From: Nannobrachium achirus
Lineage: Eukaryota > Chordata > Actinopteri > Myctophiformes > Myctophidae
Length of the DNA stretch: 64,000 bases
Direction of reading: 5' to 3'
Assembly: GCA_963921795.1 (NCBI GenBank)
Contig: OY997653.1
Coordinates: 62,180,635 to 62,244,634 of the forward strand
Part shown: positions 1 to 41,339 of the stretch, piece after piece
Numbering within the stretch: position 1 is the first letter of the stretch
Layout: each line of letters starts with the position of its first letter
Translations under genes and position numbers: made by a program
The notes under the pieces: model-generated
The model's input: only the letters and a program-made list of their open reading frames with translations
Database searches by the model: none
What the model was told of the DNA's origin: nothing

Positions 1-1920
1 GCAGAGCAGACAATGTGAATGCCTTATTATAGGATCAGTATGTGAAAACTGAGGGGAAGACTGGGGGGAAAAAAAGAACATTTAAACACATGTTGATCCA
101 TGTATACCCATAGACTTAACTCCCAGCCCACCCATTTAAGCTTCTAAAGGTTTTGCACATTATGTCCCAGTTCCCGAGGTAGGCTGGTCAATAGTAGTCA
201 TAAGTATTAATCATCAGCATCGCCACCAACATAAATACACATATATAAATACAATACAATAACTTACATAAATTATTTGAAATAATATTTCAAAAATCGA
301 GGTAATTGAAAGAATAATCATTAAGAAAATAACATTATAGTTGCAGCCCTAATTCTATGGTCTATTAGGCTGGACATCATTACTGATAGAGAGAAGACAC
401 AATGGAATAATAGATCCATACATTTCACATTTAATTCATCCATCTAATATGGTAATCATGGCCGGTGAATTTGTACAGCTCGTTTGTGTTGTGCACAGAC
501 CCATACTAATTTGATAGGATTATCTAGATTCATTACCATTACATAAGTCTTGCATAAAGGCCACAATGGCCCAAACCATACCATTAAAGTCCCATTGGAA
601 TTTGAAACCTTGTGTTGCAGCTTAGGTTCTGTACAGTACATAGTAAAAAAATGTCTCCCAACACATGCAGGATATTGAACCTTGGATCATATTACATAAT
701 GATATCAGGGGATGTTGATCTTTCGCTCACCAGCAGGCTCTTAGGGAGCAATATCTTAACATTAAAACAAACATGGGTGTAACAAGTTGTGAGAATAACT
801 GTGTGAGGTAGTCCTTAGGCTAATTTTAGAATAGTTGAGGATACCTTTTCCTTTGTCTCGCAGGTCATAGTACAGTGATATTCAACTGGTGGCCTGTGGG
901 CCAAATGCGGCCCCTGAGGAGCTTTCTTGTGGCCGCATTCCAGATTCCAAATACTGCATGTGTTATTTTATTACTTTTATGGCTTACATGGTGGCTGTCC
1001 AGCCACCATGTATCAAAGGTGCAACTGCTTCATGATTTCTTACACGTTAAACATGGCGAGAAAAGGCATCACTTGAGTGAAAGTATACTCTGTCTACAGG
1101 TATATCTTACAGATATTTCACTATTGTAAAAGTCAAAATCTTCCATAATAAAATAATTTGGGTCAAAGTGTTGCAGTTCACATGTAGAAAGGTATCTGGT
1201 AATCTATTTAAGTATCAAAAGTAAAAGTACAATAAGTATCAAAAGTACAGTATAAAGACCCTTTTCCCTGTACAAAGAAACAAAACAGACAGAAATGTTG
1301 TCTACTTTTACTACTTCTGTACATCTCAGTGCTTTCAAAATGATGTAGCTTTAAGCAACAGATGAGTTTTGAGTGCAGTCAGTTCATCACATGCCATATC
1401 TCCATCCATTTGTAGCAACTATTTCTGGATTTTGAGAGGATGTTGTCCATTACATCAAAGAAATAATTCTTATTTCCATTTTCCATCTCCATCCACTTGA
1501 AGGTTTTACACAGTATGTTTCTTTCATCCTAGTTTCTTTCATCCTTTCATCAGATCCGGTCTGGTCTGAAAGATGGTAGAGCTCAACTAATGGTGCATGA
1601 AACACATCAGTAAAGCCAGTGATCCCATCAGCTGGGTTTCTCACAAAGACGCATCCATGCCAGGGATCCGTGCATAGAACATACTGAAATATCTACTTCC
1701 TATTTTCTTAATATCAAAATCAAAACATGTGCACTATAAAGGACTGCCACAGATATCATCCTACGTGCATCAAAATGCATGAATGCAGTATAAAGCAGGC
1801 CCTGATAAGTTATATAATGGACACAACATGTCCATTGTTGAGTCATATAAGACCTATAGCACAACAAACAGTCAAACTGATAACCGTGAACATTTGTTCG
1901 TTTTTGTGGCCCCTAACTTG
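1..1920. other. Intergenic or upstream sequence, no gene recognised
   Basis: AT-rich sequence with only short chance open frames. A fragment at about 870-930 resembles the end of a hAT-type element (a stretch about the ratio of 'gccaaatgcggcccc'), but I see no matching second end. Nothing here aligns by eye with a known protein. Confidence 0.5.
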
Positions 1921-1929
1921 AAGTCATTT

Positions 1930-2364
1930 TTATTGTTTTCTCTTTAAAAGATATATAGTTTATAGAGCTTGGCTAGATAGGATTAAGTCATATGAATGAG
2001 TTGTCAATGCCCCTGGTGGATGAATTTGTTAATGCTCTATACCAGGGGTTCTCAAACCTTTTTAGGCTGTGACCCCCAAAATAAACATATTTGAACTGGG
2101 GACCCCCACCCTGACAAGCACTTGGAATTTAGGTATTACATTTAATGTGACTCGGTTCCACAGATAACTATTGTGAAAATAGCAGATCTACACGCTCACA
2201 ACGCCTCGCAACGCGAGGCGTTGTGAGCATGTAGATCTGCTATTTTCACCTCTTGCTTACTTAATATTTGACAGTTTGGCCAGTCCTGTCGAATATTCGA
2301 CTATTCGAATACTTTGAGGTCGAATAATTCGAATACTAATAATCACTATTCGTGAATGGCCTAA
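1930..2364. mobile_element. hAT-type element, same family as the fmn1 intron element, left end lost
   Basis: From about 1945 to 2364 this tracks the element at 10445-10982 almost base for base, including the ataccaggggttctcaa segment, the central palindrome and the tail cgaatactaataatcacta. The right end reads TTCGTGAATGGCCTA, a diverged form of TGGTGAATGCCCTA in the other copy. I cannot find a matching left terminus, so this copy is probably truncated. It shows that the fmn1 intron element is a repeat-family member and not ordinary intron sequence. Confidence 0.75.
2173..2249. repeat. Palindrome of the AGATCTACAAGCTC family
   Basis: GTGAAAATAGCAGATCTAC on the left mirrors GTAGATCTGCTATTTTCAC on the right. 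The arms continue through CTCACAACGCCTCG to a tiny loop near 2211. One arm mismatch (ACGC/GCAT) is visible. It lies inside the hAT copy at 1930-2364. Confidence 0.9.
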
Positions 2365-2539
2365 TGTGAACATACAGTAAAGCGTTATACTCTAATTATA
2401 GCCTGCAAACATAATATTTGTGACAAACTCAATTGTTATTATTATATGTGTTAATTTCCATGTTCCATGTCATTTGATTTGCTCAGTGTAAATGAGATGC
2501 AAGTGGGGGCGAGTGTAGGTGGGATTAGACCTTCTACTT

Positions 2540-3445
2540 ACTAATTAGCACAGATTAGAGTGCTGTTCCTCTGTGCCTACTGGGGATGGGACAGACCTCT
2601 GTGTTGTTGTTGTTTCAGAGCCAAATGTTCAAGCTGTTTGCCCTTCTCTCTCCCTGGGTGTGGTGCACTCACTCTGGAAGGTTTTCCTATGCAGTGCAGC
2701 TCACTGATCCCACAGGGTGAGGTCTGACAAACAGTGGCAGCCACCGCAGAGGCCGGCAAATCCCAGCGAGGAAAAGTTTTACCCTCTCGGACGGACCAAT
2801 ACGGAAGACGCCATCTGTTTTCAATTTTGTGGTGACAACCTGTTGGATCTGGACCAAGATGCTACTGCTGTGTTGTTGGTAAACCACAGCAGCAGCAGGT
2901 GCAGGGGAGCTACAGTACACAGACGATACTGGGAAAGGAAATTTGGATGTGAATGAACTTCAGATCTGGTTTACAGCTGTGGTGAAGTACAGTACCTCAC
3001 TCTCCGCTTCTGAGTCACTCTCCAGTGAGCAAAACCACGGAGCTGGGCTTGGCAGACGTTTTTTTTTCCATTACTCTTTGGGAATTCTCTCTTTGGTTAA
3101 AATGAGTGACTAACAGTCATAGTTAGAGCTCGGCTAGAACTTGAAGTAAGAACAAGTAACGGTTGTGAATAGCATTCTCACTGATTTACAACAAACTGGA
3201 GCGAACACAGGTTGGATTTTCTGTGGCGATACCATGGCTTTCTAGGGTTGTGGGTAGACGTCTACTATATTGCTTGAATTGTGCGTAGATTCTATATAAA
3301 ATAAACTGCATGGTCCTGGAATGCATGATTAGATGAAAGGCATTTCTGGTTCAAGGACTGCATGCTTAACACTAGAGAGACTGTAGACTGAGATGTATTG
3401 TTTTCTTGTGTAAGATTATATGCAGAGACTGTGTAAACACAAGTC
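2540..3445 (+). other. Sequence immediately upstream of the first fmn1 coding exon
   Basis: No recognised coding sequence. An in-frame TAA lies 12 bases before the ATG at 3446, so the open frame cannot extend further upstream without splicing. Part of the stretch may be 5' untranslated sequence, but I see no convincing promoter. Confidence 0.35.
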
Positions 3446-33464
<30,019 letters not shown>

Positions 33465-33594
33465 TGATCAGGATGCGATCAAGTCCCTGTCACTCTCAAC
33501 TGAATATGGACCATGAATGATGCCTTGTTAACACCAGGAGAATTGGACTGTTAAAGCACTTCTGTGTCCCTCAGATGTGTTCATTATCTTAAGC

Positions 33595-34070
33595 CAGGGG
33601 TGCCCACACTTTTTTGACTTGAGATCTACTTTAAAAATGACCAGCTCAACATGATCTACCCACCCAAAACAATGTAGTGGGCTTCTTTGGAATAACGGCA
33701 CCGGCATTGCATTTAAGACAAACTCACTTAAATAGTAGGGATAAAATAGTGAAATAGTATGGAGAAAAGTCTTCATCCCATTCTGTATGGAAGTGGTAGG
33801 TATTCAGGTTCTTTGTAATGCTACTGACTCTTGAAAACAAAGCATTGCTTTTGGGGTTTGTCAACTTTAAAAGCCATGAAGGGAGCTGACAGGCCCTTCT
33901 TGACCTTAATTCAAGCGACAGATACCAAACATTTTTGTTATATAAAAGATTTTTGTTATAATTATTTTTGTTTATATTTGAATTATATTGTTAGGGACAT
34001 GTCATGTGATCTACCTGCACAGCCTTTGTGATCTACTGGTAGATCACGATCTACCTTTTGGGCACCCCTG
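33595..34070. mobile_element. hAT-type element (GGGGTGCCCA family) in the fmn1 3' region
   Basis: Ends CAGGGGTGCCCACACTTTTT and CTTTTGGGCACCCCTG are inverse. TCTTAAGC flanks at 33587-33594 and 34071-34078 are identical. If the fmn1 3' untranslated region extends this far, the element is part of the mRNA. Confidence 0.93.
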
Positions 34071-34078
34071 TCTTAAGC

Positions 34079-34649
34079 CTATAGCTTCTTTGGAACAATA
34101 TTGTTCATTAGCACTTTCGGTCAACTCTGTATCTTGTACTTAAACACATAGAAAACTATTTGATTTAAAATATCTAAAACGATTTTGTATGGGATATCTA
34201 GTCTTGAATAACTCTAGTATGATGTGTATTGGCACTTTGTCTTTTAAAATCTTATAACTTCTGTTTTTTTTAATATGTTTTCATTTGTTAAGTCACTTGT
34301 CAAGACTCAAGAGGAATACAATTGAATAGGTAAAAACAAAGCGTTTATTCATAAGATATTTTACACTTTATATTAAACAAATTATATAATGTCATAACGT
34401 GAAGTGACAGACAGTGCAGGTTGCTATACAACAATAAAAACACCTTATATATCCCACACAGTGGAAACTGTACAACCATCCAGCAGTCATTTGAAAGTGT
34501 TTACTCAATCCTCATACAAATTCATAACAGTTTTGTAGGCTACTCCTTGCACTTATTTCCACGGTCATCATGAGGATATTATAACCCAAAACTTTGTGCA
34601 CAAATAACTCAATGTACAAATAGCTCACCCCAGTCACCAGTGAGCCTTG
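34079..34649. other. Convergent 3' region between fmn1 and grem1
   Basis: AT-rich sequence with AATAAA-type signals on both strands: AACAATAAAAAC on plus near 34434, and TTTATT at 34344-34349, which reads AATAAA on minus. These are plausible polyadenylation signals for fmn1 and grem1, but transcript ends cannot be fixed from sequence alone. Confidence 0.35.
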
Positions 34650-35195
34650 CAGGGGTGTCAATTGGGTATGGCAGGGGAATGCAGCTGCCATACCCTGGGT
34701 CCAGGGGGGGGAAATAAAAGTTACTTTTACATATGAATCCATGAATGTCTCTTTGTGTATCTGTGATGGTTATTATGTTGTTAAATTACAGTAAATTAAC
34801 TACAAATGCAAAATTTTACAAAATGGTATAATTATATTCTCCACACTTTTTTTCTCCCCATCTTGACAAAATGGTATATTCCCAGGTTCTGTAGGTCAGC
34901 TGCACAGGTGCAATTCATTATTGTTAACTGTGGCACGTTTACTAAACATGCTAAGTTTAGCTGCACTTAAACAACAATTCCAGGCTGCCATATCCAGCCC
35001 AAGAAACCATAGAAACCTGTGTAAAAAACTGACAAAAGTCTTTTTTCCAGACATTGTGAAAATAGCAGATCTACATGTGAGCATGTAGATCTGCTATTTT
35101 CACAATAGAACCGTGTTATACAAAATGTAATGCCTCTTTTCCATGAGGACTCCCATCTTTGCCATACCCTAGCTTTTGCTGAACTGACGCCACTG
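34650..35195. mobile_element. hAT-type element (GGCGTCA family) carrying a palindrome
   Basis: Ends CAGGGGTGTCAATTGGG and GCTGAACTGACGCCACTG; flanks GAGCCTTG at 34642-34649 and 35196-35203 are identical. The family core GGGTATGGCA and GCCATACC is present. Its interior holds the palindrome 35053-35106 followed by sequence (gaaccgtgt, acaaaatgtaatgcctc) identical to that after the palindrome in the unrelated element at 38079-38457. Confidence 0.92.
35053..35106. repeat. Palindrome lacking the inner arm
   Basis: ATTGTGAAAATAGCAGATCT, ACATG, TGAG, CATGT and the perfect inverse outer arm: a 25-bp perfect stem with a four-base loop. Confidence 0.92.
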
Positions 35196-35387
35196 GAGCC
35201 TTGACCCTAGTCCTATAAGTTGCTATAACAACTGATCAGGCTAGTAGGTCCAACCAATGTCCAAGTATCCTTCTCTAGGTAGCCTGCTGCTTTTCCCGAT
35301 AATTGCACGCATTCATTGTCTCTCGTTTTCTCTCTTTCTTATGATATAAATGCTATTATTGCGTGTCTCCAGTTCGCTACGGAGGAT

Positions 35388-35942
35388 CTAATCCATATCT
35401 ATCGTTGTGCAGCGACACTGCTTGACGCGCTGGACCCGTTTCTTCCTGGTGCTCGGCGTCTGCCCGGGGCAGATGAGGGTGTAGGTGACGGTGGTGAAGG
35501 TCTTGGGCTTGCAGGTGGAACAGGACTGGAAGGCGCTGTCCTCCTGGTAGATGTGCCGCGGGATGTAGAAGGAGTTGCACTGGCCGTAGCAGAAGCGGTT
35601 GATGATGGTGCGGCTCAGGCATCCCTCCTCGTAGATGGTCTGCTTGAGCGGCTGCGTCTTGCACCAGTCCAGCTTCAAGTAGCGGCGCTCCGTCACATGG
35701 AGCGCTTCTTGGCTGGACTCGAGCACCTCCTCGGCGGTCGTGACGGAGCCCATTCCTCCGCGGGACATCATTAATCCTGTGATCGGCGTCTGTTGTTGTG
35801 GCGACCTCTCGGATTGGTTCGGGTTGTATTTGTACGGATGTGGAAATGCGCCTTGGAACGTCCCGATGGCTGTGCTGCTTTCCAGCGCGCAGAGAAGCAG
35901 TCCCAAAACTGCTGCTGCGGTGAACATCGGCAATGTCTTCAT
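35388..35942 (-). CDS. grem1: Gremlin-1, secreted BMP antagonist, 184 residues
   Basis: Gremlin-1 is secreted and binds BMP2/4/7, blocking their receptors. The single coding exon encodes a signal peptide (residues 1-25, hydrophobic AAAVLGLLLCAL), an N-glycosylation site NQS at 42, and a DAN-type cystine knot from Cys94. Nine cysteines are visible (94, 108, 118, 122, 141, 144, 158, 176, 178), with the diagnostic block INRFCYGQCNSFYIPRHI. VTERRYLKLDWCKTQPLK and the C-terminal QCRCTTIDMD favour gremlin-1 over gremlin-2. It converges on fmn1 and shares strand with scg5, as in mammals. Teleosts often have two grem1 paralogues; I cannot tell which this is. The sequence before the ATG (ccccccttcaacttaaag) could be the acceptor of a 5' non-coding exon. 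Confidence 0.97.
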   Translation of the reverse strand: MKTLPMFTAAAVLGLLLCALESSTAIGTFQGAFPHPYKYNPNQSERSPQQQTPITGLMMSRGGMGSVTTAEEVLESSQEALHVTERRYLKLDWCKTQPLKQTIYEEGCLSRTIINRFCYGQCNSFYIPRHIYQEDSAFQSCSTCKPKTFTTVTYTLICPGQTPSTRKKRVQRVKQCRCTTIDMD

Positions 35943-36320
35943 GCTTTAAGTTGAAGGGGGGGAAAGAAACATAGAATTCTGGTCAACAGGCTGATGATGG
36001 ACAGCATCAGCATTTTATGCAGTTTAACTATAATTATACATTGTTTTATACACATATTAATAAAGGCCATTCACTCTGAGCACTATAACTAACTATAAAA
36101 CATACATTTCTAATCGTTTTAAGTCAAGTGGATGGCAGTGTTCACACTAACAATAAAATAATAGTAATACAATGGTGAAACTGAAAGATAGTTTAAGTTA
36201 TCTTTATAGTTATCGTGCCCGGTGGGAATTGGCGCTTTACGCATTTTACGCAACATCATTTAATACTAATATCCAATGTATTGTAGTTATTTGTAGATGT
36301 TTACGGCTAAATTAACTCAC

Positions 36321-36470
36321 CTTTTTTTGTATCCCAAGTTCCCAACTCGCCACGAGAATGTAATGTGATCCAGGCAGGCAAGTCCGTCTCTGATGGAATA
36401 TTTAGAGCAGTTGCAGTGTTCCACCTTCCTCTCCAATGGCTTTATGAATGTCATAGTGAGAGCTTTTCTA
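36321..36470 (-). other. grem1: Probable 5' non-coding exon of grem1
   Basis: On the minus strand a strong donor AAAAG|GTGAGTTAAT occurs at 36321/36320, with unique sequence upstream of it. Vertebrate GREM1 genes have one non-coding exon before the coding exon, about this far away here (380 bases). The upstream limit is a guess. Confidence 0.5.
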
Positions 36471-37640
36471 AACTATTGTTTCAACTTCTGAACACGCCCC
36501 CTCAAACCCTCATGCTCATTTTGTCTGATTGATAGAACAAAAAAACACCACTCATTGTCAATGCAAGTAAATCATTTATTTGACTTGGCAGAAAAATAAT
36601 TTGCACACCAGAGCCCATTGATTTGGCAGGCTGAAAATAAAGTGTGCCGATTTCTTAGACATTATTAGTGAATTACATGATAACCAAAGCACATGTCAAG
36701 CTTCCATGCCACATTGAAATAGTTAAATACACTGCTAATGTTCACATAAGCCACCCACTTATAAGAAAAGGCAATGGCATTATAGTTTATCCTCCTAAAT
36801 TATTTTATTTTCCTCGATATCTGCACTTCAGAGTATTTCACAAACCTGTGAACATTAAAGATACAGGAACTTAAACTATATATTATATTAAATAAATGAT
36901 GTCTGATTTAACATCTGTTGCAAGCAGTGTACAACTGATAATACAGTTAAAGTTTGACCCTAATATTAAAGCTGCAATCCAGAACTTATTTTTAATGAAT
37001 AAACATTATTGTAACCAATGTGTATGGTAGAATACTGTACATAGTGGACAACCTGGTGGTGGGTGGGACTGTTGAGACCGTCAGGTCGCAGTTACTATCA
37101 AAACCTCCACCGGCTGTCAGTCAGTCTGTCAATCACACGTCACGTCGCCCTTAATACTCATATCTCCGCCACCGTTGCCCCTATATCCATGCCAAACTTT
37201 GCAGTTGCACACACACTCCTTGGTTGCCAAACCACAACCTCCACTCCTCATTTGATTTCTCACATGGCCCTCTTCTAGCGCCACCATGAGGCAGATTCTT
37301 GCAAAACACATTTTTGGACACTGCTCCTACAGATTTTGCCCTAAAATCACGCAAAGCGGTACACAGTATGTCTAGAGTCATGTCATCAACATGGATCTGT
37401 CCCATTTTCCATTTCCCCTCCTGATTGCCTTCTAAAGTTTGTGTATGCGACCTGACGGTGGCTTATATCTACGATTAAGGAGTCTTACTGGTAGTAGCCT
37501 ATCTCCACAGGCCAAGCAGGGATTGCCTTTTGAATGAGTGGTAGATGTTTGATCTCTCACACAGGAGACCTTGGGGTTTGAATCCCGGGTAAGACTTAAC
37601 CACCTGAATCCCAGCATCTATTTTCTGAGGGAACATAAGC
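36471..37640. other. Region between grem1 and scg5, no gene recognised
   Basis: AT-rich unique sequence. A segment near 37070-37320 (gttactatcaaaacctccaccggctgtc) resembles 55225-55300 and is a dispersed repeat of unknown class. Confidence 0.5.
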
Positions 37641-37642
37641 TA

Positions 37643-37700
37643 AAAAATAGCAGATCTACATGCTCACAATGCGCTGTGAGCTTGTAGATCAGCTATTTTT
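37643..37700. repeat. Palindrome of the dispersed family, short
   Basis: AAAAAATAGCAGATCTACATG and TTGTAGATCAGCTATTTTT with inner CTCACAATGCGCTGTGAG. Confidence 0.82.
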
Positions 37701-37830
37701 GGAGAAGAGATTTGGTGTACATGGAAAAGGTTGTACAAGTACAGGTACAAGTGATAAAAAAGTTCCAGATTGCAGTTTTAATGAACACCATGTTGACTAT
37801 ACATTTAGAACCTGTAGGAGTGTATAGGTT

Positions 37831-40800
37831 TTAGTGTGTAGATATCCTGGTGACAGAGGTGGGGGCTGATGATGCCTCTTCCTCCTCTTCAGAGAAGTGT
37901 GGAACCGACTTCTTCGCGACCACATGTTCCAACCTCTGGCCCATCAGGTAAGGATTGACACTCTGCATTCCGAGAGAGAAATCAATTATGTGTTGGCACA
38001 GGAAATATTCAGTTTAGTTATAATTTGTACCACTTTTTTTTAACCCCAGTATCCCAATTGTGGGCACGTCATTTAGAGCAGTGGTTCTCAACCTGTGGGT
38101 CGGGACCCCAAATTATTTTGGGACCCACAGGTTGAGTTGTAAACAGTAAACAAACCAACATAATGTGTATAGATTATCTGCACATTTCTAAAGTGACAAT
38201 TTGAGGACTTTTTAATACCTCTAAAATGACAAATTAAACATTGGCCAAATTGTCAAATTGTGAAAATAGCCGATCTACATGCTCACAACGCCTCGCAACA
38301 CGAGGCGTTGTGAGCATGTAGATCGGCTATTTTCACAATAGAACCGTGTCATACAAAATGTAATGCCTCAACTCTTAGCGCTCGTCAGGGTGGGGGGGTC
38401 CCCAGTTAAAATATGATTATTTTGGGGGTTGAGGCCTGAAAAGGTTGAGAATCACTGATTTAGAGGCAAAAATAGAAACGTCAAATACAAACAATTTAAT
38501 ACTTTTTTCGAAAATAATTGTGGCTTTTGTATCCCAACTCGACACGAATATCGACTCAAGTCAAATACTGACCGTGAGTCAAGTCAAATGAGGTGAGAAC
38601 ATTTTATTGCAGAAAGACCAAATTATGTTCTCAGGCTCCCATCTTGATCAGAACACGACTCCACTTCTCAAGTGGCGAGTTTAAGAGGACATTTGTTCCT
38701 TCGGCGGTGATGTGGTTTCTAAGACACAGCACCACAAAAGGAAGAGGGGAAAAGACAACCAGGAAACACTATACCCGTTTTCTTCTTTTTGGTCCTCCCT
38801 TCAGTTTCTGGTACAAAAGCTCCTTGTTCTGAAAGGAAATGTATTAAAAAAAAAAAACAGTTCAGAGTGACACACATTTGTGAGCCTAATGTCATTTGCA
38901 CAGCAAAAATACCATTGTTCTTAGATTACAATCAACAAAGCTTATAAATGCTGTCCCAGAGCATCAATACATTCTTGAAAGGGGAATTCTTGCAGCTGGA
39001 TCTACTATACCAACCCAACACACATTTTAGCTTGAATTGGAGGATGCACCTGTCAGACAGCGCATTGGGTTTCATTATTTAACGATTCACATCCAATGGG
39101 ATTGTAAAGTCATTGTTACGGCAAATTATATAGCATTATTTACTTACATAGACCAGTAAGAAAACTAAAATGTGAATTCAAAGGTGGAGATAATTTAGAA
39201 AAGCCAACATAAAAGCCTGTCTATTAAAATGCTGTATTTATTCATTCAGATTTTGTAGTTTACTAGATTAAATTGATTTTGCCACCATCCTTTAAGTGAA
39301 CAACAGTCACGAGTGTTCATTTTTAAAGGATTTTACAGTGTGTTTCTGTGAGTACTAGATAAAGTACACAGTCACTGGTGAGCCAATTTAGCTAATCTAA
39401 ACATAAAGACACAGTTTGCAGATGACTGTGTGCAGTACATCCTACATGTTGTCTAGTAGTGAACCCCCTCACTGCAGTTGTGCTGTACCTACCCACTTGG
39501 CCAGAGATGGGTAGTCGTGTTCTGGGTCAAACAGTTGTGCTGTACCTACCCACTTGGCCAGAGATGGGTAGTCGTGTTCTGGGTCAAACAGTTGTGCTGT
39601 ACCTACCCACTTGGCCAGAGATGGGTAGTCGTGTTCTGGGTCAAACAGTTGTGCTGTACCTACCCACTTGGCCAGAGATGGGTAGTCGTGTTCTGGGTCA
39701 AACAGTTGTGCTGTACCTACCCACTTGGCCAGAGATGGGTAGTCGTGTTCTGGGTCAAACAGATGCTGGTGTTTCTGAAAGTCTCTGTGCCGTGTCTGGG
39801 GCGTTCTCCAGACACCCATCTGCTGCTGTGTAAGAAGAGACAATATACATGTACTGTCAGCTTAATGACGTTTTAGGAAACAATGGGGATTGATTGATTG
39901 ATTGATTGATTGTGATTGATTGACTGACTGACATCTAAACTGACAAAAGAGCACATTTCCATTATGGTAGCCTACTGTTGACTCATGCTGAAGTCACCCT
40001 TTTGTATTTAGATTTGGAATAGTTAACATTAACATTTACCTCTAATTTGTGTCACACTTGGTAAGCCATGTGTTGTATCAATTGAAGAGGATACACTGTG
40101 AGCCACATACTATTCACTGGTTGTTTGGTATGTGGGCATATTCAAATTAAAGCTTAGAATAAATGCATTGACACACTTTATAAACATCAGTTAAACCATT
40201 ACAGAGGAGTCTACCTGTCTTTCCAAGGGGGCATGGGTTAGGAGGGTCTGGGTAGCCGTGGTCCTCACTGAAGTCTTTAGGGATGTTGTCGCCTGTGAGC
40301 TCAGCCACTATGTTAGGAATGTTCCCATAGGGTCCCAGGTGCTGGAGTCCCTCGTGAGCACCACCTTGTGGGGGGAAAACAGATAACACACAAACCAGCT
40401 TTACTGCACAGCAGTCAGGCACCAACGATGGCCATTTGACATACAATTGTAGACAGTTAAGCATGTTTTACCAGGGGTGGATCCAGGGGGCACCCCCTAA
40501 TCCCCCCCACCCCACAAACCCAACACTGATGAAAAATATTTAAGCAATAAATAAATAAAATGTATATGAATATGTGAAAGACAATTGACTGACTTCTATG
40601 TAAACCATATACTATAAGATCATACTTTTTATTCTGGAAAGCATCTTCAGCCTCTATCCGATCACATACAGTCCTCAGATTTGGAGCTGGAAACTGCCCA
40701 TGATCTGGTCTGTTCAGTTATCAATACCCTAAGCGAGAGAATCTCGTTTGTTATATTGTTTGTTGCCTAAATTAATTAGCCCCTGCTCTAAAAAAGCCAG

Positions 40801-41250
40801 CTCCGGAGGCACCACTGTGTTTTAACCATTTAAAATGCAGTGTTGGGCAGTAACTAGTTAGTACACTGTAATATTATTACTTAAACCCAGTAACGAGTAG
40901 GGATTACACATGAAACCAAATTAACCCTAACGGATCCAATGTACACTAGAGTTAAGGGGAGACATTGAAATTTGAAAGCTTGAGAAACATTGTTATCTAA
41001 CAGCATAACTTGTTGTCCTACCCTGTATGCTCTGAGGCCCAACGATGTTGGTGGCTTGGTGTGCAGGGTACTCCACCCTGGGGCGGGCGATGCCCAGCTG
41101 CTCCATCACGCCGTGCAGCAGCCGCTGGATGTCGTCCTCAGACACCTGGTCCGCCGTGCGGGGGCTTCGAGCCGACGCCCTGCCGGCCAGCACACACACC
41201 AGCACCACGCCCAGGAGCGCTGCGTGCAACCAGCTCGCCGCTGAAGACAT
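37831..41250 (-). CDS. scg5: Secretogranin V (7B2), five coding exons, with a frame break in the third
   Basis: 7B2 escorts prohormone convertase 2 through the secretory pathway and its C-terminal peptide inhibits it. Coding exons on minus: 41250-41022, 40364-40215, 39819-39721 (first donor), 38828-38775, 37962-37831. Seen: signal peptide, [40 protein letters not shown], the proline-rich [30 protein letters not shown], the furin-type site PKRRKR, then [19 protein letters not shown] and a stop after STH. The C-terminal inhibitory block (VVAKKS) is present. Anomaly: in the third exon [12 protein letters not shown] lies in the frame set by the previous exon, while [11 protein letters not shown] lies in another. 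The gap is consistent with loss of eight bases. As written, translation stops at a TGA overlapping the following TTTGACCC. Possible readings: assembly error, pseudogenisation, or an alternative acceptor (CACAGAG|AC) that would restore frame by skipping the affected part. Confidence 0.88.
38079..38457. mobile_element. hAT-type element (GTGGTTCTCAAC family) with central perfect palindrome
   Basis: Ends CAGTGGTTCTCAACCT and AGGTTGAGAATCACTG are inverse but for one base; flanks ATTTAGAG at 38071-38078 and 38458-38465 are identical. Lies in the last scg5 intron. Confidence 0.94.
38257..38339. repeat. Best-preserved palindrome: 39-bp perfect arms, five-base loop
   Basis: ATTGTGAAAATAGCCGATCT continues through ACATGCTCACAACGCCTCG to loop CAACA, then the exact inverse. 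Here both arms carry the change CCGATC/GATCGG, where most copies have CAGATC/GATCTG. The arms have therefore changed together. Confidence 0.97.
39475..39759 (-). repeat. 57-bp tandem repeat, five copies, spanning an scg5 splice donor
   Basis: Five identical 57-base copies start at 39475, 39532, 39589, 39646 and 39703. On the scg5 strand each unit holds the last 13 codons of the exon ([14 protein letters not shown] shared in part with unique sequence), a full donor TGG|GTAGGTAC and 15 further intron bases. The unit is 19 codons, so the repeat reads open as [19 protein letters not shown]. Donors are predicted after 39721, 39664, 39607, 39550 and 39493. Both-strand open frames here are by-products. 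Confidence 0.96.
39889..39930. repeat. (GATT)n short array
   Basis: About ten GATT/GACT units in the scg5 intron. Confidence 0.9.
40558..40810. repeat. Dispersed repeat, copy 2
   Basis: Partner of 25245-25540, sharing tatgtaaaccata, agcatcttcagcct, gatctggtctgttcagtta and the ctctaaaaaagcc tail. Lies in an scg5 intron. Confidence 0.7.
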
Positions 41251-41339
41251 CGCTGAAGAAGTCGCCTGAAAACAAATGAAATGAAAATAGCCCAATTTAA
41301 CAACAGCGGTGTAAGTAACTGAGTATTGATTGATTGATT

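Noticed and set aside
39459-39876. Open frames of 124-132 residues on both strands over the 57-bp repeat, and the idea of a CRISPR-like array
   Set aside because: The unit has no spacers; the repeat is an expanded scg5 exon end, and vertebrate DNA has no CRISPR arrays.
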